Shown here piece by piece: positions 25,017-33,630 of a stretch of DNA of 64,000 nucleotides. The position numbers and the translations under genes are program-made. The DNA is taken from NCBI RefSeq assembly GCF_002777975.1, contig NZ_NGVS01000013.1, forward strand, positions 1 through 64,000, read 5' to 3'. This DNA comes from Shewanella carassii. Its GTDB lineage: Bacteria > Pseudomonadota > Gammaproteobacteria > Enterobacterales > Shewanellaceae. How positions within the stretch are numbered: position 1 is the stretch's first letter; every line of letters begins with the position of its first letter. The notes under the pieces are model-generated. The model was not told the DNA's origin. It did not search any database and saw only the letters and a program-made list of their open reading frames with translations.

Positions 25017-25078
25017 TTAACTTGAGCTTTGCCATCTGCTTACATGGGCGCAAAACACAATAATGCAAGGAATAGATG

Positions 25079-25807
25079 ATGGATATTGCCGCTTGGTTTG
25101 ATATCAACAATACCCTGGTGAACATTCCCATTGGCAGTGGCTATGCCATGTCATGGATTGAAGCCGTGGGCACAGTATTTGGTTTGCTCTGTATCTGGTT
25201 TGCCAGCCAGGAAAAAACGATTAACTATCTGTTTGGGGTGGTTAATGTCACTCTGTTTGCGATTATTTTTTATCAAATACAGCTCTACGGCATCTTGCTG
25301 CTGCAGCTGTTTTTCTTCTGCGCCAACCTCTATGGCTGGTATGCCTGGACCCGGCCGGATCAGCAAACCGGCGACACCCTCAAGGTGCGTTGGCTGTCGA
25401 AGCAAAAACTGGCCTTTACCGCGGCGGTCTCAGTGCTGGGCATCGGCCTGATGACTGTCTATATCGATCCGGTATTTGCTCTCTTTGCCCAGGTCAGTGT
25501 CGATACGCTCAACCTGTTTGGTGCCGGGCTGGCCCAGCCAGTGCTGGAGCCGGATGCCTTCCCCTTCTGGGATTCAGTGATGACAGTGCTGTCTGTGGTG
25601 GCGCAAATTCTGATGACCCGAAAATATGTCGAGAACTGGATCCTCTGGGTACTTATCAATGTGGTCAGTGTCGGCATTTATGCCGCCCAGGGGGTTTATG
25701 CCCTGTCGATTGAATACATCATTCTGCTGTTTATTGCCGCCAACGGTACCCGTCAGTGGATGCGTACCGCCAAAGACAATGGCAGTCGTCCGGCGGAGGC
25801 TTGCTGA
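25079..25807 (+). CDS. pnuC: PnuC-family nicotinamide riboside/nucleoside transporter
   Basis: A seven-helix membrane transporter of the PnuC family, 242 aa, normally importing nicotinamide riboside for NAD salvage by facilitated diffusion. Visible family features are WIEAVGTVFGLLCIWFASQE with NYLFGVVNVTLFAIIF, the substrate-binding Trp motif NLYGWYAWTR (about 84-93), and a matching NWILWVLINVVSVGIYAAQG motif late in the protein. ATG 25079 is chosen over the adjacent ATG 25076 because AAGG at 25067-25070 is then 8 bases away. It overlaps the phosphorylase start by one base (TGATG), so the two are translationally coupled. Given that partner, substrates other than nicotinamide riboside cannot be excluded. 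Confidence 0.9.
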   Translation: MDIAAWFDINNTLVNIPIGSGYAMSWIEAVGTVFGLLCIWFASQEKTINYLFGVVNVTLFAIIFYQIQLYGILLLQLFFFCANLYGWYAWTRPDQQTGDTLKVRWLSKQKLAFTAAVSVLGIGLMTVYIDPVFALFAQVSVDTLNLFGAGLAQPVLEPDAFPFWDSVMTVLSVVAQILMTRKYVENWILWVLINVVSVGIYAAQGVYALSIEYIILLFIAANGTRQWMRTAKDNGSRPAEAC

Positions 25808-26538
25808 TGAGTGCCGATAAACAGCCGCATATCTGTCTGTCTCCATCGCAGGTGAGTGAGCGGGTGCTCCTTTGCGGTGAGCCACAAAGGGTCAATCGGA
25901 TTGCCGCGCTGTTGGACGATGGCCGGTTGCTGGCAGAGAACCGCGAGTTTCGCAGCATGGGTGGATTTTACCAAGGCGTCGCTGTCACTGTTTGCAGTAC
26001 AGGGATAGGCGCACCATCGGCGATTATCGCCCTGGAAGAGTTGTATCAGTGTGGCGCCCGCCGTGTCATTAGGGTCGGCTCCGCCGGCGCGCTGCAGCCG
26101 CAGATAGCCTTGGGCGAGTTGATTCTGGCCGAGGCCGCAGTGCGCGATGACGGTGGCTCCGGCTGTTATGCGCCGCCCGGTTACCCGGCGCTGGCGAGTC
26201 GGCAGCTTATCAATGCCATGGCGGCCTATTTGCAGCGCCGCGATTGCCGCTTCCACGCTGGCATAGTGCGCTCACACGACAGTTTTTACCGGGATGATGA
26301 GCTGGAGATTTGCCGTCATTGGCATCGACTCGGAGTCTTGGGGGCCGACATGGAAACAGCCGCGCTGCTGACGCTTGGCCGCCTGAGAGGCCTGGAAGTG
26401 GCTGCGGTGCTCAATAATGTGGTCTTGTATGGTGAAGATGTGCAACAGGGCATCAACCAGTATGTCGACGCCGATAGCGCCATGATGCAGGGGGAAAAGC
26501 TGGCGTCTTTGGCGGCGCTGCAGGCGCTCTGCTGTTGA
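25807..26538 (+). CDS. Nucleoside phosphorylase (uridine/purine nucleoside phosphorylase family)
   Basis: A 243-aa enzyme of the NP-I phosphorylase family, cleaving a nucleoside with phosphate to base plus (deoxy)ribose-1-phosphate. Family motifs: VTVCSTGIGAPSAIIALEEL (phosphate-site region), RVIRVGSAGALQP, and GVLGADMETAALLTLGRLRG with the ribose-binding ADMET. An N-terminal GEPQRVNRIA matches the GDPxRv phosphate loop. SD GGAGG at 25795-25799. It is coupled to pnuC by a TGATG overlap, suggesting that the nucleoside brought in by PnuC is split at once; nicotinamide riboside phosphorolysis would be a way into NAD salvage. Base specificity cannot be read from the sequence. Confidence 0.85.
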   Translation: MSADKQPHICLSPSQVSERVLLCGEPQRVNRIAALLDDGRLLAENREFRSMGGFYQGVAVTVCSTGIGAPSAIIALEELYQCGARRVIRVGSAGALQPQIALGELILAEAAVRDDGGSGCYAPPGYPALASRQLINAMAAYLQRRDCRFHAGIVRSHDSFYRDDELEICRHWHRLGVLGADMETAALLTLGRLRGLEVAAVLNNVVLYGEDVQQGINQYVDADSAMMQGEKLASLAALQALCC

Positions 26539-26546
26539 AGTTTGTG

Positions 26547-26589
26547 CCCGTAAGGCTGATGGGCTAGCATGAGCCATCATCTTTACGGG
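26547..26589. promoter_or_regulatory. Inverted repeat between phosphorylase and Crp-like gene
   Basis: CCCGTAA (26547-26553) and TTACGGG (26583-26589) pair perfectly, with a further bulged inner pairing around GATGGGCT/AGCCATC. It ends 11 bases before the Crp-like gene, so it could be a terminator-like RNA hairpin, or a binding site governing that gene. No T-run is present. Confidence 0.45.
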
Positions 26590-26600
26590 ATCTTGTTGTT

Positions 26601-27278
26601 ATGCAGCTGCAACCATACAGCACCGGGCGTTTCAGTGCGCATCTAAAGCAGTCTCACCAGGCGTTTTGCGACGCCATGCTCGAGTGCTGCGGCCAGAGCC
26701 AATTGCTGCAGGCCGGTGAAGATCTCTTGTCTCAGGGGCGGGAGTTGACCCATATGTGCCTGGTGCCCGAAGGCCGGGTGTCGATGAATATCTGCGCCGT
26801 CAATGGCCGCAGGTTTCAATTGGGGGAGTTGGATTGCGACTGGCACCTTTTCGGTGAGATGGAGTTCTTTACTGCCACCAGTTGTCAGTGGAGTGTGGTG
26901 GCCGAAGAGCCGATGGAAATCCGCCAGTTATGCCTGAAGAAAGTCAGGCAGATGCTGCTGCAACAACCCGAATTTACCCTCTTTTTTGCCAGCGCCCTGG
27001 CCTGGGATTATCAGGACTCGCTGGACATTTACACCAATAGGCTCTTGCACCCTATCAGCTATAACATCGCTTTCGATCTGCTCAGGCGTCAACACGAAGA
27101 GGTGATGCTGGGTTCCTGTGGCAGCCCGGATCAGGAAGCGGAGCGATTCGGCACCTCTGGCCGGGTCTATCGCAGGGCGGTAAAAGAGCTTATCGACAAG
27201 GGCCTGGTCATAAAACAGGGCGCCTTGCTGAAAATTGCCAACCTGCAGGCATTGCAGGATTTTGTCGATAAGGCTTAG
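26601..27278 (+). CDS. Crp/FNR-family regulator, YeiL-like
   Basis: A 225-aa protein with an N-terminal cyclic-nucleotide-type beta-roll (about 30-120; visible as LTHMCLVPEGRVSMNICAVN and HLFGEMEFFTATSCQWSVVA) and a C-terminal helix-turn-helix region ending VYRRAVKELIDKGLVIKQGA. Overall it is closest to YeiL-type regulators, which sit near nucleoside genes in E. coli; the similarity is judged by eye. Several Cys in the N-terminal half (AFCDAMLECCG, MCLV, NICAV) could bear on redox or metal sensing. It stands 62 bases after the pnuC-phosphorylase pair, so control of that pair is a reasonable inference. The SD is weak (GGGA). Confidence 0.78.
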   Translation: MQLQPYSTGRFSAHLKQSHQAFCDAMLECCGQSQLLQAGEDLLSQGRELTHMCLVPEGRVSMNICAVNGRRFQLGELDCDWHLFGEMEFFTATSCQWSVVAEEPMEIRQLCLKKVRQMLLQQPEFTLFFASALAWDYQDSLDIYTNRLLHPISYNIAFDLLRRQHEEVMLGSCGSPDQEAERFGTSGRVYRRAVKELIDKGLVIKQGALLKIANLQALQDFVDKA

Positions 27279-27404
27279 TAGCCAACTCATTGATCTGACA
27301 TTTAATTCAGTCAGCGGACAGGCAACGGGTTTTAGACTAGGATTAGTTTGCGCAAAGGCTTTGGCAGCCGCGAGTAGATCTAGCGAGAAGATTAAGGAGC
27401 AAAA

Positions 27405-28112
27405 ATGAGTTTGGGGACAGTTTCACAGACAGGGCTTTTACTGGTGTTGGTCGCCGCGGCGACGCTCAGTGGCTGCGGGCAGCAGGCACTGGATAACAGC
27501 CAGGATGTTGCCGCCGCATTGGCTACAGGTGATGGCTCAACCTCGCCCCAGGCAACAGAGCGGGAACTGCCGACATTTGATTGCAACGCCTTGGGCGAGC
27601 GGGCTTCCAGTATAGAGATGCTTATTTGTCAGGAACCCGAGCTTGCCAAGCTGGATCAGCAGCTGGCCGAGGTTTATGCCAAGGCCAGTGACAAGGCGGT
27701 CAATGAACAGCCACCCTTGCTCAAGGCCGAGCAGCGCGGCTGGATCAAGGGCCGCAACGAATGTTGGAAGAGTGAAGACAAGCTGCAATGTACCAAGGAC
27801 TCATATCAAAGGCGGATAGTGGAGTTGCAGTCCCGTTATCATTTGGTGCAGTCTACCGGCCCGGTATTCTTTGCCTGTGACGGCAACCCGGCCAATGAGT
27901 TGGTGACTACTTTCTTCGAGACAGAGCCGGCAACCATGATTGCCGAGCGCGGTGACAGAAGCATTTTGATGTTCAGTGTGCCAAGCGGTAGCGGCGCCAA
28001 GTATCAGGGCGGTGACTACAGCTTCTGGGAGCATCAGGGCGAGGCCAGGGTGACCTGGGGCTATGGCGCCGAGGAGATGCTTTGCAAGCCCACAACCCAA
28101 GACGATAAGTAA
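27405..28112 (+). CDS. Lipoprotein with LprI-like (DUF1311) and MliC-like domains
   Basis: A 235-aa lipoprotein. The signal peptide ends at lipobox LSGC (Cys about 25), followed by a low-complexity linker. Residues about 52-145 form a DUF1311/LprI domain: FDCNALGERASSIEMLICQE, then LDQQLAEVYAKA and EQRGWIKGRNECW with its conserved cysteines. Residues about 155-230 resemble MliC, an inhibitor of C-type lysozyme: FFACDG, SGSGAKYQGGDYSFWEHQGE and a terminal Cys. Both domain types are linked to lysozyme inhibition, so this looks like a combined inhibitor at the cell envelope. The function is inferred from domains. SD AAGGAGC precedes ATG 27405. The bidirectional terminator at 28128-28150 ends it. 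Confidence 0.8.
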   Translation: MSLGTVSQTGLLLVLVAAATLSGCGQQALDNSQDVAAALATGDGSTSPQATERELPTFDCNALGERASSIEMLICQEPELAKLDQQLAEVYAKASDKAVNEQPPLLKAEQRGWIKGRNECWKSEDKLQCTKDSYQRRIVELQSRYHLVQSTGPVFFACDGNPANELVTTFFETEPATMIAERGDRSILMFSVPSGSGAKYQGGDYSFWEHQGEARVTWGYGAEEMLCKPTTQDDK

Positions 28113-28123
28113 ACCACTGACCC

Positions 28124-28150
28124 AAAAACGCCCGCAATCGCGGGCGTTTT
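28124..28150. terminator. Bidirectional terminator between the convergent lipoprotein and yhcH genes
   Basis: ACGCCCGC (28128-28135), loop AATC, GCGGGCGT (28140-28147), flanked by AAAA on one side and TTTT on the other. It can stop transcripts from both directions. Confidence 0.9.
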
Positions 28151-28165
28151 ACTGCAAGTGCTCTT

Positions 28166-28630
28166 TTAATCCAACAGTACTTTTACGACTACCTTGCGGA
28201 CAGCAACGGCCTTGGCCAGCGTGCCCGGCATATGCATGTCTCCGGGGAAGAAGATGGCAAACATGCCGGCCTTCAAAGGGATAAATGCCGCAGCTTCGCT
28301 ATTGGATTGATAATCAAACTCGGCATAGTCGTGCGCCTCATGATAGGGGCGACTGGGCGTTTGGGCTCCCAGCGGCAGGTAGCCAAACTCCTCTTCACCA
28401 CTGACCACATACTGCACGTCCAGATAGCGTCTATGTACCTCGAATGGCTCGGTTTCTCTGGGCTTGGTGTGGTAATCGTTGATTATGGCAAACAGCTTTT
28501 TACCATCCAGTTCATAGCTGCCGGGGGCCAGTTGGCTGAAGTCTGTTGCGGCCAGATAATCCAGGGCAGCCTGAATACGTGGGCCCAGCACTCGGTAATG
28601 GCCACGGTTGGCCAGAGTATCCACTATCAT
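28166..28630 (-). CDS. YhcH/YjgK/YiaL family protein (DUF386)
   Basis: A 154-aa cupin-like protein of the YhcH/YjgK/YiaL family, some members of which are sugar anomerases in sialic acid or related sugar pathways. Features: the N-terminal MIVDTLANRGHYRVLGPRI, then FEVHRRYLDVQYVVSGEEEF (His and Glu that bind metal in the family), and AGMFAIFFPGDMHMPG near the C-terminus with the second metal-binding region. ATG 28630 is chosen because the family N-terminus starts there; the longer frame upstream adds unrelated sequence. No sugar-catabolism genes lie nearby, so the substrate is unknown. It converges on the LprI-like gene across a shared terminator. Confidence 0.87.
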   Translation of the reverse strand: MIVDTLANRGHYRVLGPRIQAALDYLAATDFSQLAPGSYELDGKKLFAIINDYHTKPRETEPFEVHRRYLDVQYVVSGEEEFGYLPLGAQTPSRPYHEAHDYAEFDYQSNSEAAAFIPLKAGMFAIFFPGDMHMPGTLAKAVAVRKVVVKVLLD

Positions 28631-28775
28631 TTTGTATCTTCTGGGGAAAGGGGTTGGCTCAGTATAATAGCATTCCTGCTGGAAGTTTGATCTCTTTGAG
28701 AAGCAGCAGGCGCATACAGGCGCTTGAGTTGCCAAGCGGCCGATATCAGGGGGCATCAGCGCCAAAAAGCACAAA

Positions 28776-28795
28776 GGCCAGCGATATCGCCGGCC
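28776..28795 (-). terminator. Probable terminator after the TonB-dependent receptor gene
   Basis: On the minus strand, GGCCGGCG and CGCTGGCC pair across ATAT, and the sequence continues TTTGTGCTTTTTGG. It lies about 50 bases past the receptor stop codon. Just before it, 28804-28837 contains two tandem copies of a 15-16 bp unit TTTCC(C)TGCAAATATG. Confidence 0.55.
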
Positions 28796-28845
28796 CCCAT
28801 GTTTTCCTGCAAATATGTTTCCCTGCAAATATGTTTCCCGGTAAA

Positions 28846-31239
28846 TCAGTAGCTGTATCTGGCTTCGAGGAAGTAGTAACCGCCGTTGAAACCAAAAGGT
28901 GTGTTGGTCAAGGGATAGACGAAGATCCCGTTGAAGTTGTTGTCGTCCGGGCGTTTTTCCGGATAGGTATCGAACAGGTTCTGCACCCCGGCGGTGAAGC
29001 TCAGGTTATCTGTGGCCGCATAGGTCAGCGACAGATCCACGGTGAACTTACCGTCGTACTCCACGTCTTCACGTGAGTAACCTATGGTGTAGGGGCCAAA
29101 GTAACTCAGGCGCAGGTTGGTCTTGAAGTCGCCCAGGCTGTGGGTCAGCCCCAGGTTACCTGTGTTCTTCGGATTGGCCTTGGTCATCCGGGTCTGCTCT
29201 ATACGGTCAAACAGCTGATCTTCCAGGCCATCCAGAAGGTTTGGCAGATGGATATCGCGGATTTCCGTGTCGTTGTAGGCATAGGCTAGGCTGGCGCGCA
29301 GATCGCCATAGCTGCCGAGATCAAAGTCCTGGGTCACCACCAGATCCACACCTCGGGTGCGGCTATCGACGGCATTGATAAAGAAGCGTGCCGACTCGGC
29401 GTTGGTACCGGCCAGTGCATCTGCCACCACCTGGGAGTCGGCAGGTGTCAGTGAGCTGGAGAGCACGATTCTGTCATCTATGCTGATCTGATAGGCATCC
29501 AGAGTCACCGCCAGACCGGAATCATTGGTGTATACCAATCCTAGGCTGAAGGACTCTGACAACTCGGGTTGCAGCTTGCCTACCTGCAGCGCCTGGGTTA
29601 CGGAAGACAGGTTGTTGAAGGTGCCCGACTCGGTCGGTACCAGCTGGCCTGTCACGGGATCCGGGTTGAACAGGGTCGAGATATTGGTGAAGTACAACTG
29701 CTGCACGCTGGGTGCGCGAAAGCCGGTGTTGGCAGTGGCTCTGAGTGCCAGGTTGTCGGTCAGATCGTATCTGGCCGCCAGCTTCCAACTGGTGTTGTCA
29801 CCAAAGTCGGAATAGTCTTCATAGCGCACCGCGGCGGCCCAGTAGAAGTCGTCGGTCAGTTGGTTTTCCACCTCGAGATAGACACCTATGTTGTCTCTAT
29901 CCTCATCTACCGCCGATTCTGGGGTAAAGCCGCCAAAGCCTTGGCTGCCGCCGGCCTTGTTCTGATAACCGCCATTGATATAAGAGGCTTGCTCTCCGGC
30001 TTCCACCTGATAAGCGTTCTGGCGCCAGGCTGTGCCCATAGCGACCAGGAGCTCTGAGTCATTGTAAAAGTCGAAGTAACGTGAGGCATCCAGAGTCAGG
30101 TTCCACTCTTCGGTGGACAGGGTACCTGCGTTGAATTCGGTTTGGCTGCCGGGGCCCAAAGAGGCGTTGAGTGTGTTCTCGACCCGGTACTTAAAGCGGT
30201 TCTTGCCGTATCCGGCCGAGGCATCCAACTGCCACTCGCCCAGGTTAAATTTATAACCCAGCAGCAGCGACTGATCTGTGATCTTGGGGGTTATCTGCGG
30301 CAGGAAACCATCGGGATAGATTTCGGCAACATTGCGGCTATCCAGTGGACGGCGGAAGAAGGCGCCGGAGCGGGTCTCGCGCTGGCTTAAGCCACCGAAG
30401 GCGTACAGTTTGCTGTCATTGGCAAACTCCTGAGCGGCATTGAGAAACAACCCCAGGTTGTCATATTCGGCGTCACCCACATGGTGATTCTTGCGGTTAA
30501 CGGTTTCTTCGCGGGGATCCGGGCTGCCATCGGCCAGCAATGGATATTGCTGACGCGGATCCAATCCGGCGCGATTGGTGCTGTTCTTGTGATGCGCTTC
30601 CAGCGACAGATTCACAAAGCCAGTGTCACCTATGCCGAGGCCGTGGTTGAGGCCGACACGCCATTGCTCGCCATCACCCTGATAGGTTTGACCGGCTTGG
30701 GCCGATACCATGCCACCTTCACTGTTGTCTTTGAGTACTACGTTGATCACCCCGGCGATGGCGTCAGAGCCATATTGGGCCGAAGCGCCATCACGGAGAA
30801 TTTCGATGCGTTTGATGGCCGTCATAGGGATGGCGTTCAAGTCGACGTTGGACGAGCCCTTGCCCACGGTTCCAGAGAGATGGACCAGTGCCGAGCCATG
30901 ACGGCGTTTGCCGTTAACCAGCACCAGGGTATGGTCCGGTGACAGGCCGCGCAGACTGGCGGGACGCACCGCATCTGAGCCATCGGTGACCGAGGAGAAG
31001 GGGAAGCTGTAGCTAGGTGCGGCAAACTGCAGCGCCTTGGCGGTTTCCGTCATGCCTGTAGCTTCCAGTTGTTCGGCCGTAATGATATCGACCGGTGCCA
31101 CGCTGTCGGTGGCGGTTCGCAGGGCGATACGTGAACCTATGACGGAGATGGTTTCGATACTGGGCTGCTCTTCGGCAGCAAAGACGGCAGGAACAGTCAG
31201 TTGACTCGCTACTGCCAGTGAAATAAGAGCTAAGCGCAT
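28846..31239 (-). CDS. TonB-dependent outer-membrane receptor
   Basis: A 797-aa TonB-dependent receptor. The signal peptide MRLALISLAVASQLTVPAVF ends before AAEEQPSIETISVIGSRI, which contains the likely TonB box. The plug domain (about 45-160) shows VDIITAEQLEATGMTETAKA, LRGLSPDHTLVLVNGKRRHG and IKRIEILRDGASAQYGSDAI followed by AGVINVVLK. The rest is a 22-strand barrel ending in FLEARYSY with a terminal aromatic residue. ATG 31239 is preferred over TTG 31260, which has no ribosome-binding site, although AAGAGG lies rather close to ATG. The closest subtype is the large iron-siderophore/unknown-ligand group; the ligand cannot be assigned. The upstream 200 bases are AT-rich and probably hold its promoter, but no convincing Fur box is seen. 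Confidence 0.9.
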   Translation of the reverse strand: MRLALISLAVASQLTVPAVFAAEEQPSIETISVIGSRIALRTATDSVAPVDIITAEQLEATGMTETAKALQFAAPSYSFPFSSVTDGSDAVRPASLRGLSPDHTLVLVNGKRRHGSALVHLSGTVGKGSSNVDLNAIPMTAIKRIEILRDGASAQYGSDAIAGVINVVLKDNSEGGMVSAQAGQTYQGDGEQWRVGLNHGLGIGDTGFVNLSLEAHHKNSTNRAGLDPRQQYPLLADGSPDPREETVNRKNHHVGDAEYDNLGLFLNAAQEFANDSKLYAFGGLSQRETRSGAFFRRPLDSRNVAEIYPDGFLPQITPKITDQSLLLGYKFNLGEWQLDASAGYGKNRFKYRVENTLNASLGPGSQTEFNAGTLSTEEWNLTLDASRYFDFYNDSELLVAMGTAWRQNAYQVEAGEQASYINGGYQNKAGGSQGFGGFTPESAVDEDRDNIGVYLEVENQLTDDFYWAAAVRYEDYSDFGDNTSWKLAARYDLTDNLALRATANTGFRAPSVQQLYFTNISTLFNPDPVTGQLVPTESGTFNNLSSVTQALQVGKLQPELSESFSLGLVYTNDSGLAVTLDAYQISIDDRIVLSSSLTPADSQVVADALAGTNAESARFFINAVDSRTRGVDLVVTQDFDLGSYGDLRASLAYAYNDTEIRDIHLPNLLDGLEDQLFDRIEQTRMTKANPKNTGNLGLTHSLGDFKTNLRLSYFGPYTIGYSREDVEYDGKFTVDLSLTYAATDNLSFTAGVQNLFDTYPEKRPDDNNFNGIFVYPLTNTPFGFNGGYYFLEARYSY

Positions 31240-31736
31240 ACGACCTCTTGAATGATTCAAAACTGCATTTTTATTGCGCGGATATTAGCATTGTTACAAT
31301 TGATGCATTTAGACGTAAAAGTGATAACTCAGAGCGCAGCGTTCTAGAAACATTTGGTTTTTTCGAGAAATTTTTTTCCTGAACTTGGTGCTTTCTGATT
31401 CTTTTTGTCTTGGTGTTTTTTAGGTTTTGCTTTTCATAAGTAATTGTTATTTATGTTTATTTGTTTTTGTTGTTTAATATTTTATTGAGCTGTCATTGTT
31501 TATCGAATCAAGCCCGTTTTTTATCTGGCTTTTGCCTAGTTATTTACCTGCATGGTTACCAGAAAAGAGCCTGGCTGTCGTTTTTTTGTGCGTCGAAATG
31601 CGCTTGCTTGGCTCGTGGAGCGTGGGAAGGGCGGCCGAGCAAGGGGATAAAACCTTTGGGGCTCGGGCCGGGCTTGGCAGACGGCGCAAGGCTGCGGTAT
31701 CTTGCCTGTGACTTTTGCGGCTCAGGGAGTGACTTT
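31240..31736. other. Intergenic region between divergent receptor and patatin genes
   Basis: About 500 bases. The first 230 are very AT-rich with long T-tracts and fit a double promoter region. The remainder (about 31590-31720) is GC-richer and stays open in the patatin frame, but has no SD-supported start and reads as non-conserved sequence, so I leave it out of the gene. Confidence 0.5.
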
Positions 31737-32792
31737 TTGGCTAACTTGCGATTTCTTGCCGGTACAGACGCCCATCAGACATTGATGGAACAGGGATTAA
31801 AGCCTGAGTCTTTTACTCAACTATTGGCGGCGTCCGGTGGTCCCAAATGGCTGGGGATTGCCGGGCTCGACAAATACCTGTTTGGTGAGTTTTTCAAACA
31901 GAGGCAGACTCCGCTTTACACTCTTGGTGCTTCATCCGGCGCCTGGCGTTTGGCCTGTCTGGCTCAGGCAGATCCGCTGGCGGCTTATCAAAGGCTGGAA
32001 CAACTCTACATAGGCCAGCGCTATGAAACCCGTCCGAGTCGGGAAGAGGTCAGCCGCCAGGTTCGCGGTATAGTCAGCGGGATTTTAGGCACAGGCGGCG
32101 CCGAAGAGATCCTCAAACAGCCGCATATTCGCAGCCATATAGTGGTATGCCGCGCCCGTCACTTGAACCGGGCCGACAGCAAGTTGGCGCTGGCGGCAGG
32201 CCTGGGCGCTGCCGCGATGACCAACCTTGTCAGTCGCCGCACCTTGGGGTGGCACTTTGAGCGTCTGGTATTTGCCTCTGCCATAGAGGGTTCTCCCTTC
32301 GCTCAGCTTAAAGATCTCCCCGGAAATAGCGCCTTGCTCAGCAGTGACAATATAGAAGCCGTGTTGCTGGCCACAGGTTCTATTCCACTGCTGCTGTCAC
32401 CGGTAACCGAAATCAGCGGTGTGACCAACGGGCACTTCTATGATGGCGGCATCACTGATTACCACTTCGACCTGCCGCTGTCACGGGCGCCGGGGTTGAC
32501 CCTGTATCCGCATTTTTATCCCCATATGGCGCCGGGATGGTTCGATAAATCCTTGCCATGGCGTCGGGCCAAGCGCCGTTATCATAATGCTTTGGTGTTG
32601 GCACCCACAGAGGAGTTTGTCGCTTCGTTACCCTATGGCAAAATTCCAGATCGCAAGGACTTTGAAACCTTGGATAGCGCCAGTCGAATTCAATATTGGC
32701 GCCGCGCCGCCGATCTCAGTAACAGATTGGCTGATGAATTTGCCGAGGTATTTCTCGGCGGCAAAATAGCCCAAAGACTGGAGCTTCTATAA
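31737..32792 (+). CDS. Patatin-like phospholipase
   Basis: A cytoplasmic patatin-family hydrolase, 351 aa, expected to have a Ser-Asp dyad acting on lipids. The oxyanion region reads LAASGGPKWLGIAGLDKYLF, the nucleophile elbow is LGASSGAWRL (GxSxG, Ser about 66), and the catalytic Asp lies in FYDGGITDYHFDLP (DGG, about residue 238). TTG 31737 is chosen because GGGAG at 31725-31729 sits 7 bases upstream and the protein then begins just ahead of the conserved domain. The open frame extends back to 31461, but that part has no family features. No signal peptide with this start. Downstream neighbours are unrelated, and the gene is probably monocistronic. Confidence 0.82.
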   Translation: MANLRFLAGTDAHQTLMEQGLKPESFTQLLAASGGPKWLGIAGLDKYLFGEFFKQRQTPLYTLGASSGAWRLACLAQADPLAAYQRLEQLYIGQRYETRPSREEVSRQVRGIVSGILGTGGAEEILKQPHIRSHIVVCRARHLNRADSKLALAAGLGAAAMTNLVSRRTLGWHFERLVFASAIEGSPFAQLKDLPGNSALLSSDNIEAVLLATGSIPLLLSPVTEISGVTNGHFYDGGITDYHFDLPLSRAPGLTLYPHFYPHMAPGWFDKSLPWRRAKRRYHNALVLAPTEEFVASLPYGKIPDRKDFETLDSASRIQYWRRAADLSNRLADEFAEVFLGGKIAQRLELL

Positions 32793-32960
32793 ATACGCTT
32801 GCAACAAAACTCACTCAATGCCTGTCTAATTCATTAGCAGACCTAAGGACTAGCCTAAATTGCCAATGGATGAAATTTCAGCAACTGCTAGACTTTAAAA
32901 CGAATGTTGAACCTCAGGTTCGCTTTCGGTTGCTCACTCCCCGAGGGGAAGGAGGTTGCT

Positions 32961-33548
32961 ATGCATACACAGGAAATGGCGTTACTGACCTATGATGCCT
33001 TGTTGTTGCCAGGTGGACGGCTTGAGATCAGGATCCTTGACCCCATTACCCTGAGCATGGTGGCCGATGTCCTGAAGGGGAAATATCCGCTGGCTTTCGG
33101 AATGCGTAACAGCGTTGCCATGCCGCCCAGTTTTCCCATTGCCACTCGCTGCGAGCTCATCGACTTCAATCAGCTGGAAGATGACTCGCTGAGTATCACC
33201 CTGGAAGGCAAGCAAAGGGTCAAAGTCCTGTCCGCCAAACAGGAAAAAGATGGCCGTTGGCTGGCAAAGGTAATGGATTGTCCCAACTGGGCCGAGGAGC
33301 CTATTCGGGGCGAGTTCACTCTTATCAGCGCGGCACTGGAGCAGTTTTATGAGGTCAACCCGGACTTGCGCGGGCTCTACTCATCAGAAGTGCATCTGGA
33401 TGATGCCGCCTGGGTGAGCCAGCGTTGGCTGGAGGTTTTGCCCTTATACAACAAGGACAAACAGCTGTTGTTGAATCAACCTGATTGCCACAAGACCATG
33501 GACTTTGTGCTCAAGTTGATTAAGTCCCATGTTCAGCAACAGCTTTGA
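32961..33548 (+). CDS. Stand-alone LON substrate-binding (N-terminal) domain protein
   Basis: A 195-aa soluble protein consisting of a Lon protease N-terminal-like domain without ATPase or protease parts. Family features: a start LLTYDALLLPGGRLEIRILD (the PLxxLVLFPGxxxPLxIFE-like pattern of Lon domains), ATRCELIDFNQLEDDSLSIT, and LEGKQRVKVLSAKQEKDGRW (G.xRfrv pattern). The C-terminal part is helical, as in the standalone YbdO/PUA-like branch. ATG 32961 is fixed by GGAGG at 32951-32955. These small LON-domain proteins are conserved in gammaproteobacteria, with no settled function. It is followed 82 bases later by the pseudouridine synthase gene, so an operon is possible. Confidence 0.85.
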   Translation: MHTQEMALLTYDALLLPGGRLEIRILDPITLSMVADVLKGKYPLAFGMRNSVAMPPSFPIATRCELIDFNQLEDDSLSITLEGKQRVKVLSAKQEKDGRWLAKVMDCPNWAEEPIRGEFTLISAALEQFYEVNPDLRGLYSSEVHLDDAAWVSQRWLEVLPLYNKDKQLLLNQPDCHKTMDFVLKLIKSHVQQQL

Positions 33549-33630
33549 GGGTACCTGCCTCGAATAATTTAAGGCAGATAGAGTAGAATGGCGGCCCTGA
33601 GTCGCCATTTTTTATTTTGCCGGAAGAGTT

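Noticed and set aside
28801..28840. Possible short CRISPR-like array from the tandem TTTCC(C)TGCAAATATG units
   Set aside because: Only two adjacent copies without spacers, in the 3' region of the receptor gene; a simple duplication.
31461..31736. N-terminal extension of the patatin frame
   Set aside because: TTG 31737 has a strong SD and the family domain starts just after it. The upstream part has no conserved features and no ribosome-binding site.
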